From Deltaproteobacteria bacterium (GTDB taxonomy: Bacteria > Desulfobacterota > Desulfobulbia > Desulfobulbales > Desulfobulbaceae), in NCBI GenBank assembly GCA_013151365.1, contig JAADIK010000193.1:14307-34774 (forward strand): a stretch of DNA of 20,468 nt, in the 5' to 3' direction. Below are positions 1-8,058 of this stretch, piece by piece; position 1 is the stretch's first letter; each line of letters opens with the position of its first letter. The notes beneath the pieces are model-generated. The model was not told the origin of the DNA and ran no database searches. It saw only the letters and a program-made list of their open reading frames with translations. The position numbers and the translations under genes are program-made.

Positions 1-84
1 GGCAACTCGTTGATATCACACCAGGATAATCAACCTCGTTGCCGCCTTGCATCTGCACCGTTCTCGAACGCTCACGGATTCAGG
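1..84 (-). repeat. Partial copy of 217-bp MITE-like repeat, cut by window edge
   Basis: This stretch is nearly identical, in reverse complement, to 13484-13567, with one small substitution/indel near position 17. It ends at 72-84 with TCACGGATTCAGG, the terminal inverted repeat of the complete copy at 13484-13700. Only one end of the element lies in the window, so its full length and target duplication cannot be judged. It is in inverted orientation relative to the complete copy. The remaining spacer (85-245) shows only a short palindrome, GGGTAAaaaTTACCC at about 101-115, and no credible gene. Confidence 0.85.
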
Positions 85-245
85 CTGAATCAAGGGAACG
101 GGTAAAAATTACCCATTGGCGGCAACGGCCTGGGTACTTTTTATCCAGCGACCGCCTGTCCGTAGCTGCCTTCTGTTTGCCGTCGCCAGGCAGCGCATTT
201 ATTTTATCCTGTAAAAAAAAGTAGTTATGAATAAAACAATAATTA

Positions 246-261
246 TGGCACGATTTTAGCT
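246..261 (+). promoter_or_regulatory. Sigma54 (-24/-12) promoter of the zraP-like gene
   Basis: TGGCACGATTTTAGCT fits the sigma54 consensus TGGCAC-N5-TTGCW with one change (TAGC for TTGC). The invariant GG (247-248) and GC (259-260) are exactly 10 nt apart, as required. It lies about 50 bp before the start codon of a ZraP-like gene. E. coli zraP is known to be transcribed by sigma54 RNA polymerase under the ZraSR two-component system, so position and gene identity support each other. The enhancer site for the activator was not identified. Confidence 0.75.
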
Positions 262-312
262 ATAAATCCAGGCAACAGGCAAACACAAAAAACAACTCAA
301 GGAGAATAACCA

Positions 313-774
313 ATGATTCGTGGAAATAAAAAAAAAATAATCCTGGGGGTTGTTCTTGTCGGGACCATTGCCTTGACAGGCCTTCAGGCCGCAGGTGCCG
401 ACCCCGCGGGGCAGGGTCCGTCAGGACCGGGAACGCAACCTGGTCAGCTCTATAAGCAAAATTGCAAATCCCTTGACCGGGCCGCCATCGAAGCACGAAA
501 CAAATTTCTCGATGCAACCACATCGATCCGCAGAAAGATGGTCGTGAAGCGGGCTGAAAAACGAGCCATGATGGCAAGCAGCATTCCGAATGCCAGGCAG
601 GTAGGCAAACTTTCCGGCGAGCTTTTCGATCTGCGGGAACAACTGCGCGCCAAAGCTCGGGAAAGCGGTCTCGGTGCCTTGGGACTCAGGGGTATGATGC
701 ACCGCATGATGGGCATGGAAGGCCGTTGCGGCAAAGAATTCGGGCCGGGCCGAAATTTTCATGGACCAAGGTAA
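313..774 (+). CDS. zraP: ZraP/Spy-like periplasmic metal-stress protein
   Basis: The 153-aa product has a signal peptide (KKK at residues 6-8, hydrophobic stretch about 9-22, cleavage probably after the Ala-rich segment near residue 27). A helical, charge-rich middle follows (about 50-118), typical of the CpxP/Spy/ZraP superfamily of periplasmic chaperones. The C-terminus is rich in Met and His with one Cys (MMHRMMGMEGRC), a likely zinc or other soft-metal ligand tail, as in ZraP. The start is set by a strong AAGGAG Shine-Dalgarno about 10 nt upstream. It is monocistronic: a sigma54 promoter precedes it and two hairpin terminators follow. By analogy, expression should respond to envelope or zinc stress through an NtrC-type activator, but no sensor-regulator pair is in the window. 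The superfamily call is firm; the exact subfamily is inferred from the tail and promoter type. Confidence 0.8.
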   Translation: MIRGNKKKIILGVVLVGTIALTGLQAAGADPAGQGPSGPGTQPGQLYKQNCKSLDRAAIEARNKFLDATTSIRRKMVVKRAEKRAMMASSIPNARQVGKLSGELFDLREQLRAKARESGLGALGLRGMMHRMMGMEGRCGKEFGPGRNFHGPR

Positions 775-792
775 ACCCTGGCTAAACTATCC

Positions 793-811
793 AAGCGTTT
801 AACGCTTTTTT
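793..811 (+). terminator. Small hairpin after zraP
   Basis: AAGCG-TTTAA-CGCTT followed directly by a short T run, 18 nt after the zraP stop codon. The 5-bp stem is weak, so this is probably auxiliary to the stronger terminator at 838-886. Confidence 0.45.
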
Positions 812-837
812 CTATATAGTTATATCTCTCCTCCTCG

Positions 838-886
838 CCCTGGCAGGTTCCCCTCCTTTTACCTGTCAGGGCATCCTTTTTTTTTA
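838..886 (+). terminator. Rho-independent terminator after zraP
   Basis: CCCTGGCAGGT (838-848) pairs with ACCTGTCAGGG (861-871) with one mismatch, and a run of about ten T follows at 876-885. This is a classical intrinsic terminator closing the zraP unit. Confidence 0.88.
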
Positions 887-1078
887 CTCGGATCAGCAAA
901 AAAACTCCTGATTTACAGGCCATCGGCGAACGATCACGCTTGGATTGCGTTGCGCCGTTCGAGAAACGCCCCCCAAAGTGTGATTCTTGGCCGGTAATGG
1001 GAAACTGATCTGATTGACGAAAAAAGGCCGGTGTTCTGAAGAAATTTTATTGCGCAACAGACCGAACCCATCACATTC

Positions 1079-1103
1079 GTTCGAAAAAACACCTCTTTCG
1101 AAC
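1079..1103. promoter_or_regulatory. Perfect 8-bp inverted repeat upstream of secreted-protein gene
   Basis: GTTCGAAA (1079-1086) and TTTCGAAC (1096-1103) form a perfect inverted repeat with a 9-nt spacer, about 35 bp upstream of the proposed -35 box at 1138. It could be an operator for a dimeric regulator, or a hairpin ended by a short T run (1104-1108). The rest of 887-1137 shows no gene and no other structure I can interpret. Confidence 0.4.
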
Positions 1104-1137
1104 TTTTTACAAGGTCAAGCAAAAAACTAAAAAAAAA

Positions 1138-1166
1138 TTGCATCAACCAGACAAATACAATATAAT
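1138..1166 (+). promoter_or_regulatory. Sigma70-type promoter for the gene at 1222
   Basis: TTGCAT (1138-1143) and a perfect TATAAT (1161-1166) are separated by 17 nt, in an AT-rich stretch about 55 bp before the start codon. The -35 box is only a half match, so the call rests mainly on the -10 box, the spacing and the location. Confidence 0.55.
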
Positions 1167-1221
1167 AAATAAAGAAATAAAAATTTTACTTTAGATGTTA
1201 TCCGGGAAAATGGAGGAAGAA

Positions 1222-1950
1222 ATGAAGAGCCTGAGAATTGCAACTCTGCTGATCGCGGCCGCGATGATGGCCGGTGTCAGCACTGCAGGTGCTGCCACGG
1301 AGGGACGTATTATTCCCACCAACAGGGTCTCTCTAGAAAAAAACGGTTCCGTGGTCGCGAACCTGACCAGCCAGGCCCCCGTTGATGAAAATGCTCTCAT
1401 TATCTGTCACGGCACCTGCATGGTCAAGCTGCGGGGCGTTTCTCTTGTTGCCACGGATAAGACCGAATTCGCCGTCAAACAGATCGGCGACTTCATGAAC
1501 ATCTACGTCAAACAAGGCAAAATCAATTTTATCATTACCGATACATCCCGGCAGTTCGCCTTTTATATGCCTAACGGCAGTTATGTCAAAACAGAGGGGT
1601 TTGTTGTTCCAGCCTCCACCGACAGCGCCGTCAAGGGTTATATTGACGTTACCGGCAAGGCCACGGCAATCGGCATGGAGCGGGGCGGCATGGTTGTCCA
1701 GACGACCAATGGCCGACAGATGATCAGCCAGGGCCATGCCATTCAACTGGCAATGGCGGAAGTTCCCGCTGCAGCGAAAACATCGGGCGCAGCTGCCGCA
1801 CTTCCGTCCAGTACCGGAGTGGCAGGTATTTTCAGCCATGCTACCTTGGGCATGGTTATCGGCGGCGGTGCCGCCGTCGCATGGGGCGCCGGTTTGGCTT
1901 CAACCATCAATAACAGCGGGGTTAAAAAACCTGCCAGCCCCAATCGATAA
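1222..1950 (+). CDS. Uncharacterised secreted protein, possibly FecR-like fold
   Basis: I chose the ATG at 1222 because GGAGGAAG sits just before it; an in-frame ATG at 1195 has no ribosome site. The 242-aa product begins with a clear signal peptide (MKSLRIATLLIAAAMMAG..., cleavage near AGA/AT, residue about 26). Residues about 30-175 are rich in short beta-strand-like segments separated by Gly, with a CxxxC-like pair (ICHGTC) that could form a disulphide. This resembles FecR-type beta domains but I cannot prove membership. The C-terminus has a Gly/Ala-rich hydrophobic segment (about 203-228) and a short basic tail. It is transcribed alone, between its own promoter and terminator, directly upstream of the polysaccharide export operon. 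A role at the cell surface is inferred from the signal peptide and context only. Confidence 0.75.
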   Translation: MKSLRIATLLIAAAMMAGVSTAGAATEGRIIPTNRVSLEKNGSVVANLTSQAPVDENALIICHGTCMVKLRGVSLVATDKTEFAVKQIGDFMNIYVKQGKINFIITDTSRQFAFYMPNGSYVKTEGFVVPASTDSAVKGYIDVTGKATAIGMERGGMVVQTTNGRQMISQGHAIQLAMAEVPAAAKTSGAAAALPSSTGVAGIFSHATLGMVIGGGAAVAWGAGLASTINNSGVKKPASPNR

Positions 1951-2062
1951 CGGGTTGAAGAATTCCAAATAACCACGGTGGTCCGGCAAGGGCAAGGCAA
2001 CTCTGCAATTCTGTCCTCAGGTCAGATGAAAACAGTTTAATTTTATTTTCTCAGGTTCAGCA

Positions 2063-2093
2063 AGAGACGGGATTTTTATTCCGTCTCTTTTTT
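2063..2093 (+). terminator. Rho-independent terminator after the secreted-protein gene
   Basis: AGAGACGG (2063-2070) pairs perfectly with CCGTCTCT (2081-2088) across an AT-rich loop and runs into a T tract. This separates the secreted-protein gene from the polysaccharide operon. Confidence 0.88.
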
Positions 2094-2106
2094 ATTTCAA
2101 CCGAAA

Positions 2107-2217
2107 GCCGTTATCGGGCAGGCCGCAGGGCGGCGCGGCAAGACGGGGGATGCGCCTGTTCGGTAATAAATTCCACATATTGCAAGGAGAGCTAGCTCAA
2201 GCCGTCATGAATTCAGG
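2107..2217 (+). repeat. Half copy of the 217-bp MITE-like repeat upstream of the exporter gene
   Basis: The left part shares GCCGTTATCGGGC and CCGCAGGGCGGCGCGG with 13580-13612. The right end, TCATGAATTCAGG (2205-2217), matches the terminal inverted repeat of the complete copy with two changes, preceded by the shared CTCAAGCCG. The other half of the element (the part matching 1-84) is absent, so this is a truncated copy. It sits between the terminator at 2093 and the export operon, and its right end forms part of the operon's probable leader. Confidence 0.8.
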
Positions 2218-2321
2218 TTCAAGGGAGAAAACCTTGCTCTCCTGGCGTGGAAATGGTAAGCGAAGCAAAGACTGAAAGACTGGCAAACTAAACTCCATCT
2301 TTCCTTTTTAGAGGAAGATGG
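2185..2321 (+). promoter_or_regulatory. Structured leader region before the export operon
   Basis: Three nested or successive pairings are visible. AGGAGAGC (2185-2192) pairs with GCTCTCCT (2236-2243). Inside it, CAAGG (2220-2224) pairs with CCTTG (2232-2236). A second hairpin, CCATCTTtCC (2295-2304) with GGAAGATGG (2313-2321), has one bulged T and lies about 30 nt before the start codon. The last hairpin is followed by a U-rich but interrupted sequence. This could be an attenuator or a regulatory leader. It does not match the cyclic-di-GMP riboswitch consensus or any other class I can recall. No clear promoter was found upstream. Confidence 0.35.
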
Positions 2322-2350
2322 ATTCTTATTTGTATTGAGGCATTCGGACA

Positions 2351-3403
2351 ATGTACAGAACTCTTCTCCTGATTTTCCTTTGTTCCCTCATGTCGGCAGG
2401 CTGTACCCGGCAACAGTTAACCCCAACCATTACGCTCGCTAAATTCCAGGAAGAAACCGCCGCCTCGCACGTACGTAACAACACACCATATGCCGGAAAA
2501 ATCCTGACTCCGGCCCAGGCCGTAGCCGATGACGATGATATCAGTGATTATATCCTGGGTCCGGGAGACCTCATTACCGTCAAGGTATTCGAGACATCTG
2601 ATTTGAATACCGAAACGAGAATCAGTTCACGCGGCGACATCACCATGCCCTTGTTGGGTAATATCCATATACAAGACCTGACGGCGCGCGAGGCTGAACA
2701 GAAAATCGAACGGGCTCTGACTAAAAATTACATGCGGGTGGCCCATGTCACCCTTTTCGTCAAAGAACGAATGGACCAGAATGTAACGGTCGTCGGAGCG
2801 GTCAAGCACCCGGGCACCTTTGAAATGCAGGCGAGAAAAAGACTCATGGCCTGTATCGCCATGGCCGGCGGTCTGAGCGATTCAGCCGGAGACACCTGCT
2901 ATATCACCAGGAAGAATCCTCGAACTCACACCAGCAAGGTCTTCCTGGTGGATTTGAACCAGCTCATCAACAACGGCCAGGTGAGTATGGATATCCTCAT
3001 TCACCGCAGTGATATCATTTTTGTTCCGCAAAGCAACATGGTTCAGGTTGACGGGGCGGTAAGGAAGCCCGGCGCCTACAAGATCGACGGCGAGATGACC
3101 ATCGACGGAGCCCTGGCCGCGGCCGGCGGGCTCGCCATGTATGCCGATGCCAATGACATCAAACTGATCAGAAAGAAGAAAAACGGCACGCGCGAAATCC
3201 TGCAGCTCAGCATGAAGGATATTATTGCCATGAAAAAGAATCAGAATACAAGTATCAAAAACGGCCCGTGGCACAACCTGTTGCTGCAAAACGGCGATGT
3301 TATCTTTGCCGAGGCCAGCGGTTCGAGAACATTCTACAGCGGGGTCGGTTTCAGCCTTGGCTTCCTGGGAACAGGCATAAGTTACAAGGCTCCGCGGTAT
3401 TAA
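2351..3403 (+). CDS. wza: Polysaccharide export outer-membrane lipoprotein (Wza/OPX family)
   Basis: The 350-aa product carries a lipoprotein signal with lipobox LMSAGC, so Cys18 is the expected lipidated residue and the mature protein is outer-membrane anchored. A Poly_export domain starts at about residue 66 (YILGPGDLITVKVF) and runs to about 145. Two SLBB-type repeats follow, at about 145-190 (VVGAVKHPGTF, AMAGGL) and about 230-275 (VDGAVRKPGAY, AAAGGL). This is the domain order of OPX proteins, which form the outer-membrane and periplasmic channel for capsule or exopolysaccharide. It is the first gene of the export operon and would pair with the Wzz/BY-kinase encoded at 5734. The start has GAGG about 10 nt upstream. 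The symbol is by family; this is not a close E. coli Wza orthologue. Confidence 0.9.
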   Translation: MYRTLLLIFLCSLMSAGCTRQQLTPTITLAKFQEETAASHVRNNTPYAGKILTPAQAVADDDDISDYILGPGDLITVKVFETSDLNTETRISSRGDITMPLLGNIHIQDLTAREAEQKIERALTKNYMRVAHVTLFVKERMDQNVTVVGAVKHPGTFEMQARKRLMACIAMAGGLSDSAGDTCYITRKNPRTHTSKVFLVDLNQLINNGQVSMDILIHRSDIIFVPQSNMVQVDGAVRKPGAYKIDGEMTIDGALAAAGGLAMYADANDIKLIRKKKNGTREILQLSMKDIIAMKKNQNTSIKNGPWHNLLLQNGDVIFAEASGSRTFYSGVGFSLGFLGTGISYKAPRY

Positions 3404-3428
3404 ACAACCGTCTGCCGTCACTCTATTC

Positions 3429-4859
3429 GTGCGTTTGAAACAATCTGTTTTACTGACATTTTTTTTTGTCCTGGCGACCATTCCCCTCATCTTTGGCGCC
3501 AGGCATCCCCTGGTGCAGGGGCTGTATTCCTTCTGCCTGCTCATTGCCGGCGGCATCTGGCTGGTGCTGAATTTTGCGGAAAATAAAAAAAGACTCTTTT
3601 CCTTCAACAATCTCGCGCCTCTCGCCATCATTCTTTTCATCGCGGTCTCGGCCCTGCCCCTGCCCCTTTCCCTGGTCAGGCTCCTCTCCCCGGTCCGGGC
3701 CGAAAACCTGGCCGCCGGCGCCCGGATCGCCCAACTCCATGAGCTGGTCACCTCGCTTAGTTATTATGCCCCCGGCTCCATGTTTTACGCCATATACGGC
3801 CTGGCCCTGTTTTTCTTTTTCCTTGCCTTTTCCAGTCTTTTACGTTCCGGGAAGAATCAGCGAACGACCCTCTGGATCATAACCCTGGTCGGCGTTTTCG
3901 AGGCGGCCTACGGCCTGCTGCAGGCCACGAATCCCGCCCTGGGCGTACTCTGGCTGCCAAGCGATATATCGTCCCGGGAATGCGCCCGGGGGACGATCAT
4001 CTACCGTAACCAGTATGCGGCGTTTATGAATATGTGCTGGCCCATGGCTTTTGTTCTCGGCATATCACTCTACAAACCGGTTCTGGCCAAACTTGATTTC
4101 CTCCGCCAACAAAAAAAGAGGCTCTCGATTGCCGACCGGATTGAGTTCCTGTTTCATAAGGCAACCGTTCCCTTCTGGAGTGGCGCCTTCATGATCCTGG
4201 CCCTGATCTTCTCGAGATCCCGGGGCGGTATCGTGGTTATGTTCATTCTTGCCGGTCTCCTGATCTTCCTGCTGCCTTTTTCCCGGCGAAGCAAAATTCT
4301 GTCAATCAGCTTATTATCACTGTTTATTTTCGTCTATGGCGGCATGATAGGATTTCAGGTTGTCACCAACCGCTTTATGTTTTTTTATAACAGTGCGCTT
4401 TTCAGGTTCCATCTCTGGTTTGTAAGCCTTGCCATGCTGAAGGATCACCTCGTAACCGGCATCGGCATGGGCAGTTATCAGTTTCTGTCCCCGGTCTACC
4501 TGAAAGACGTGCCTGACCGGGTATGGTTTGACCATGCCCATAACGAGTATGTCGAAATGGCCATCGAACTGGGGTTGCCGGCCATGCTTCTTTTTATGGC
4601 CTGGATTGTCCGGGGCATGAGCGGTTACCTGAGGCAGATCATGCAAAACAGAAAAACTGCGGCTGAGGGGCGATCGGGACAAATTGTGGCCATCGGCGCC
4701 TTCTGCGGCATAAGCGGCCTCCTGCTCCATGCCGCGGTTGACTTTGTCTGGCGGCTGCCGGCCAACGTTGTCTACGCCGTTGCCCTCCTCGCGCTTCTCA
4801 ATGCCGCCTTGAAACAAAAAGAATCCGGCAAAGATGAAAATCGTGAACGGCTTGATTGA
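3429..4859 (+). CDS. O-antigen ligase/polymerase family membrane protein (WaaL/Wzy-like)
   Basis: The 476-aa polytopic protein has roughly ten to twelve hydrophobic helices and a large periplasmic loop before the motif H371-N-E-Y followed by VEMAIELGLPAM. This HNEY/LG signature is typical of the Wzy_C/O-antigen ligase family (PF04932), which polymerises or ligates undecaprenyl-linked glycans on the periplasmic face. The start is GTG at 3429, 25 bp after wza, with no good Shine-Dalgarno, so translation may be coupled or the start may differ slightly. The last 26 bp overlap the next gene. In this operon a polymerase (Wzy) role is more likely than a lipid A-core ligase role, but sequence alone does not separate them. 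Confidence 0.85.
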   Translation: MRLKQSVLLTFFFVLATIPLIFGARHPLVQGLYSFCLLIAGGIWLVLNFAENKKRLFSFNNLAPLAIILFIAVSALPLPLSLVRLLSPVRAENLAAGARIAQLHELVTSLSYYAPGSMFYAIYGLALFFFFLAFSSLLRSGKNQRTTLWIITLVGVFEAAYGLLQATNPALGVLWLPSDISSRECARGTIIYRNQYAAFMNMCWPMAFVLGISLYKPVLAKLDFLRQQKKRLSIADRIEFLFHKATVPFWSGAFMILALIFSRSRGGIVVMFILAGLLIFLLPFSRRSKILSISLLSLFIFVYGGMIGFQVVTNRFMFFYNSALFRFHLWFVSLAMLKDHLVTGIGMGSYQFLSPVYLKDVPDRVWFDHAHNEYVEMAIELGLPAMLLFMAWIVRGMSGYLRQIMQNRKTAAEGRSGQIVAIGAFCGISGLLLHAAVDFVWRLPANVVYAVALLALLNAALKQKESGKDENRERLD

Positions 4860-5673
4860 TATCCACAGTCATATTCTGCCCGGCTTTGATGACGGCCCGG
4901 AGGACATCGAGCAAAGCATCGAGGCGGCGCGGCGCTATAAAGATATCGGGGTGGATTGCGTTGTCGCCACCCCGCACCGGATCGGCGGCACCCGCTGGTC
5001 TCCGTCTCCGTCCGCGGTCATTGCGGCGGCGGAAAAAACAGAGGCGGCCCTCAATGATGCCGGCGTATCTTTACGGATCCTGCCCGGCATGGAAATCGCC
5101 TACCCGGAGAATGGCGACGAGGATTTTTTATCGACACAATTTCTTTCCCTGGGGCACAGCGGCTATTTTCTTATCGAATTTCCGTTCACTTCTGCTATAA
5201 CTGATATTATCCGGAACGTTACGAGCCGGGCGCCGGGTAAAAAAAAACCAGGAATCATCGCCGCCCACCCTGAACGATGCTCCCTCTTTCAGGATGATGG
5301 CGCTACCCTGCGGCAGGCGGTTGCCGGGGGAATGCTGGCCCAGGTGAACATCGACAGCCTTTTCGGCGGCTTCGGAGCAAAAGCGGCGCAGGCGGCATTC
5401 GACTTTCTGCGCCAGGGCCTGGTCCACTTCCTGGCAACGGATTCTCATGCCCGCGGCAACCGGATGCCGCCGGATCCCAAGCAGTGGGAAAGACTGATCG
5501 GGCTTCTCGGCCGGGAGGCCGTTGAAACCGCCTGCATGATTAATCCAGGGCGGATGCTCCGTGGTGAAAAGGTAGCGCCCATAATCTTGCCCGACGAAAC
5601 GATACGGAACATGCAACCGCCGGGACACCACGGCAATATCATGGAACGATTGATCAACATATTCAATAAATAA
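4834..5673 (+). CDS. PHP-type protein-tyrosine phosphatase (CpsB/YwqE family)
   Basis: The 279-aa product has the metal-binding motifs of PHP phosphatases: IDIHSHILPGFDDGP at residues 8-22 (His11, His13), ATPH at 45-48, a GMEI motif near residue 90, AAHPERC and ATDSHARGNR in the C-terminal half. This family dephosphorylates the tyrosine cluster of BY-kinases and so controls capsule or exopolysaccharide chain length and export. Its cognate kinase is encoded immediately downstream at 5734. The gene overlaps the ligase gene by 26 bp, implying translational coupling. Relatives often begin with (M)IDIHSH, so the TTG at 4852 is a possible alternative start; I keep the ATG at 4834. Confidence 0.9.
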   Translation: MKIVNGLIDIHSHILPGFDDGPEDIEQSIEAARRYKDIGVDCVVATPHRIGGTRWSPSPSAVIAAAEKTEAALNDAGVSLRILPGMEIAYPENGDEDFLSTQFLSLGHSGYFLIEFPFTSAITDIIRNVTSRAPGKKKPGIIAAHPERCSLFQDDGATLRQAVAGGMLAQVNIDSLFGGFGAKAAQAAFDFLRQGLVHFLATDSHARGNRMPPDPKQWERLIGLLGREAVETACMINPGRMLRGEKVAPIILPDETIRNMQPPGHHGNIMERLINIFNK

Positions 5674-5733
5674 AAATATTCAGCTGCACTCCATCTGCGA
5701 AGCAGACCAACATCAAGCAAAAACAGACGAGAC

Positions 5734-8058
5734 ATGACTAAGCAAACAGAACCTATCGATAATGCCGGGGATCACAGCCAGGCCATGATGGCTGCGGAAC
5801 AGACCCATCTGCCCTCAACCAGGGTCTACGAAACCATGCCTCCCGTCGAGGAAGAAATTAATCTGCGCGATTACCTCGATGTTATCCTGCGCCGCAAATG
5901 GGTCATAATCCTTACCCTGTTGGTCACCTTTTCCTTTGTCGCCGTCTTCACTTTTTCCTCGACTCCCCTGTTCCTGGCCCAAGGAACATTAAAAGCCTCA
6001 CCCCGGGTAACCAGCATTACCAATTTCAAGGGGATGGCCCAGGGGATGGATGAAAGTTTTATGCAGTCCAAGGAATTTATCGCTACCCAGGTCAAACTCA
6101 TACAAAACGAGGGCCTGCTGATCAGGCTCATCAAAAAAATGGACCTCCAGGACAATAAAGCTTTTGCCGGCAAGAAAGACGATGATAGCGGCCACGGTAT
6201 TCTGGGGGGGGTGAAAGAGGCATTCGCATCATTAAAGGCCATGATCAGGCCCCGGCTGGATAGCGATCCGGCCAACAGGATGAACCGGAAAGTCCAGGAA
6301 AATATAACCCTGGATAGTAACCTGGGAAAAATAAAAAACTCATTAACCGTTACGCCGATAAGAGGCACCCAGCTGATCAAAATTTCTTTTCAAAGTCCGA
6401 ATGCCGGCCTGGCTGCCGACATCGTCAATAACCTGATGAAAGAATTTCTCCAGGTCAACGCCGAGCAAAAGCTTGCTGCATTTCATTCCTCCGGGGTTTT
6501 TCTGGACAAACAGGTGAACGCGTCGAAGATCAAGCTCGAGAAATCAGAACAGGAGCTGAACGGCTATGCCCGCCGTACCGGGATCATCTCGCTGAATTCA
6601 AAACTGAACCTGGTCATGGGCCAGCTTGAAGCGATCAACGATGCCCAGGCCCAGGCGGTAACCGATCGTATCAACAAGGAATCTCTTTACCGGCAGACCC
6701 TGAAAAACGGCGGGGAAAACATGCCGCAAGTACTCAACAATCCGTTGCTCCAGAACCTGAACAAACAGTACAGCGATTTACGTTCCCAATATGAGGTCCT
6801 CAGCACCGTCTTCAAGGACGAATATCCGAAAGTCAAGAAATTAAAGGCCCAGATGAAGGACCTGCGCCGGCGTTATACTCAAGAGCAGCAACGGATTCTG
6901 GATTCGATCAGACTCGCCTATGAGGAAGCGCTGGAGAAGGAGAAACGTTTAACGGCAAAGGCGGAAGCCCAGAAAAAGCTGGCCATCGAACTCAACGGCA
7001 AGGCCACGCAATATAAGATACTGCAGAGAGAAGTGGCTACCAACAGAGAAGTATATAGCAGCCTGCTCTCACGTTCCAAGGAAATCGAGGCCTCGGCCGG
7101 TTCCGATAACGGCAATATCATGATTGTCAGTTTGGCCCGTCCCCCGCTCTACCCCTATAAACCCAAAGTCACCCGGAACCTGCTGCTGGGTATCCTGCTC
7201 GGCTCGTTCGCCGGCGTCGGCCTGGCCTTTGTCCTTGAGTACCTGGACAACACCGTCAAGAACCCGGACGAATTCCCCCAGCGTTATCACATCCCCGTAC
7301 TCGGCCTTATTCCTTTTAAGAAAATCGAGACTAATGACGAATTCGTCGAGATCGCCCATACGTTTTATAACGAACCTAAAGACCCGTTGTCCGAGGCCAT
7401 ACGAACGGCCATGGTTTCAATCAACCTGTCAACGGCGACGACTCCGCCTAAAACCGTACTGATAACCAGCGTCCTGCCCAATGCCGGCAAGAGCACCATG
7501 GCCAGCAACCTGAGCCTGTCACTGTTGTCGTCAAGCGCAAAAGTCCTGCTGATCGATACCGACCTCCGCAAACCCGGCCTGCATAAAATCTTCGGCCAGG
7601 AAGACAATTCCGTCGGCCTGTCAAGCTTTCTGGCCGGCACCGCCGATATCGACGAGGTTATCATGAAGACGGAATTCCCCCACCTGTTTTTCATCCCCAG
7701 CGGTCCCATTCCTCCGAGCCCGGCCGAGCTGCTGGCATCTTCCACGATGAGGTCATTTATTGCCGCCGCCGCCCGCGAGTATGATTACGTGATTATTGAC
7801 GCCCCTCCTTTTCATGGTTTTGCGGAAATACTCATTCTCTCCAACATGGTCGACGGCGTCATCCTGACGACCCAGCTCAACAGGACCCCCAGGGATGGCG
7901 TGGAATACTTCAGGAAAGCGGTAACCAATGTCGGCGGCCGTATACTCGGCACCCTGGTCAACAAGATCCCGACCGGCAAAGCCGGATACAATTATTACAG
8001 CGGTTATAAATATTCCAAGTACTATAGTTACAACTACGAATATGGCCGTGACGAATAA
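5734..8058 (+). CDS. wzc: Polysaccharide co-polymerase with BY-type tyrosine autokinase (Wzz-Wzc)
   Basis: The 774-aa product combines the two halves of a PCP-2a protein. The N-terminal Wzz domain has a first membrane helix at about 56-76 and a long periplasmic coiled-coil region. The second membrane helix lies near residue 490 (LLLGILLGSFAGVGLAFV). The cytoplasmic kinase shows Walker A LPNAGKST (581-588), Walker A' LLIDTDLRKP (605-614) and Walker B YVIIDAPP (685-692). The last 25 residues contain ten tyrosines, the usual autophosphorylation cluster. The protein sets chain length and couples to the Wza-like channel, with the PHP phosphatase at 4834 as antagonist. The upstream spacer of 60 bp has only a weak ribosome site. 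The tail overlaps the next gene's start by 17 bp. Confidence 0.93.
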   Translation: MTKQTEPIDNAGDHSQAMMAAEQTHLPSTRVYETMPPVEEEINLRDYLDVILRRKWVIILTLLVTFSFVAVFTFSSTPLFLAQGTLKASPRVTSITNFKGMAQGMDESFMQSKEFIATQVKLIQNEGLLIRLIKKMDLQDNKAFAGKKDDDSGHGILGGVKEAFASLKAMIRPRLDSDPANRMNRKVQENITLDSNLGKIKNSLTVTPIRGTQLIKISFQSPNAGLAADIVNNLMKEFLQVNAEQKLAAFHSSGVFLDKQVNASKIKLEKSEQELNGYARRTGIISLNSKLNLVMGQLEAINDAQAQAVTDRINKESLYRQTLKNGGENMPQVLNNPLLQNLNKQYSDLRSQYEVLSTVFKDEYPKVKKLKAQMKDLRRRYTQEQQRILDSIRLAYEEALEKEKRLTAKAEAQKKLAIELNGKATQYKILQREVATNREVYSSLLSRSKEIEASAGSDNGNIMIVSLARPPLYPYKPKVTRNLLLGILLGSFAGVGLAFVLEYLDNTVKNPDEFPQRYHIPVLGLIPFKKIETNDEFVEIAHTFYNEPKDPLSEAIRTAMVSINLSTATTPPKTVLITSVLPNAGKSTMASNLSLSLLSSSAKVLLIDTDLRKPGLHKIFGQEDNSVGLSSFLAGTADIDEVIMKTEFPHLFFIPSGPIPPSPAELLASSTMRSFIAAAAREYDYVIIDAPPFHGFAEILILSNMVDGVILTTQLNRTPRDGVEYFRKAVTNVGGRILGTLVNKIPTGKAGYNYYSGYKYSKYYSYNYEYGRDE

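Noticed and set aside
39..224. Open frame of 61 codons on the plus strand near the left edge
   Set aside because: It starts within the repeat copy, has no ribosome site and no protein-like features; the stretch is better explained as repeat plus promoter spacer.
2219..2321. Possible cyclic-di-GMP riboswitch before the export operon
   Set aside because: The regulatory logic would fit, but the conserved core segments of the GEMM-I consensus are absent, so only an unclassified leader is supported.
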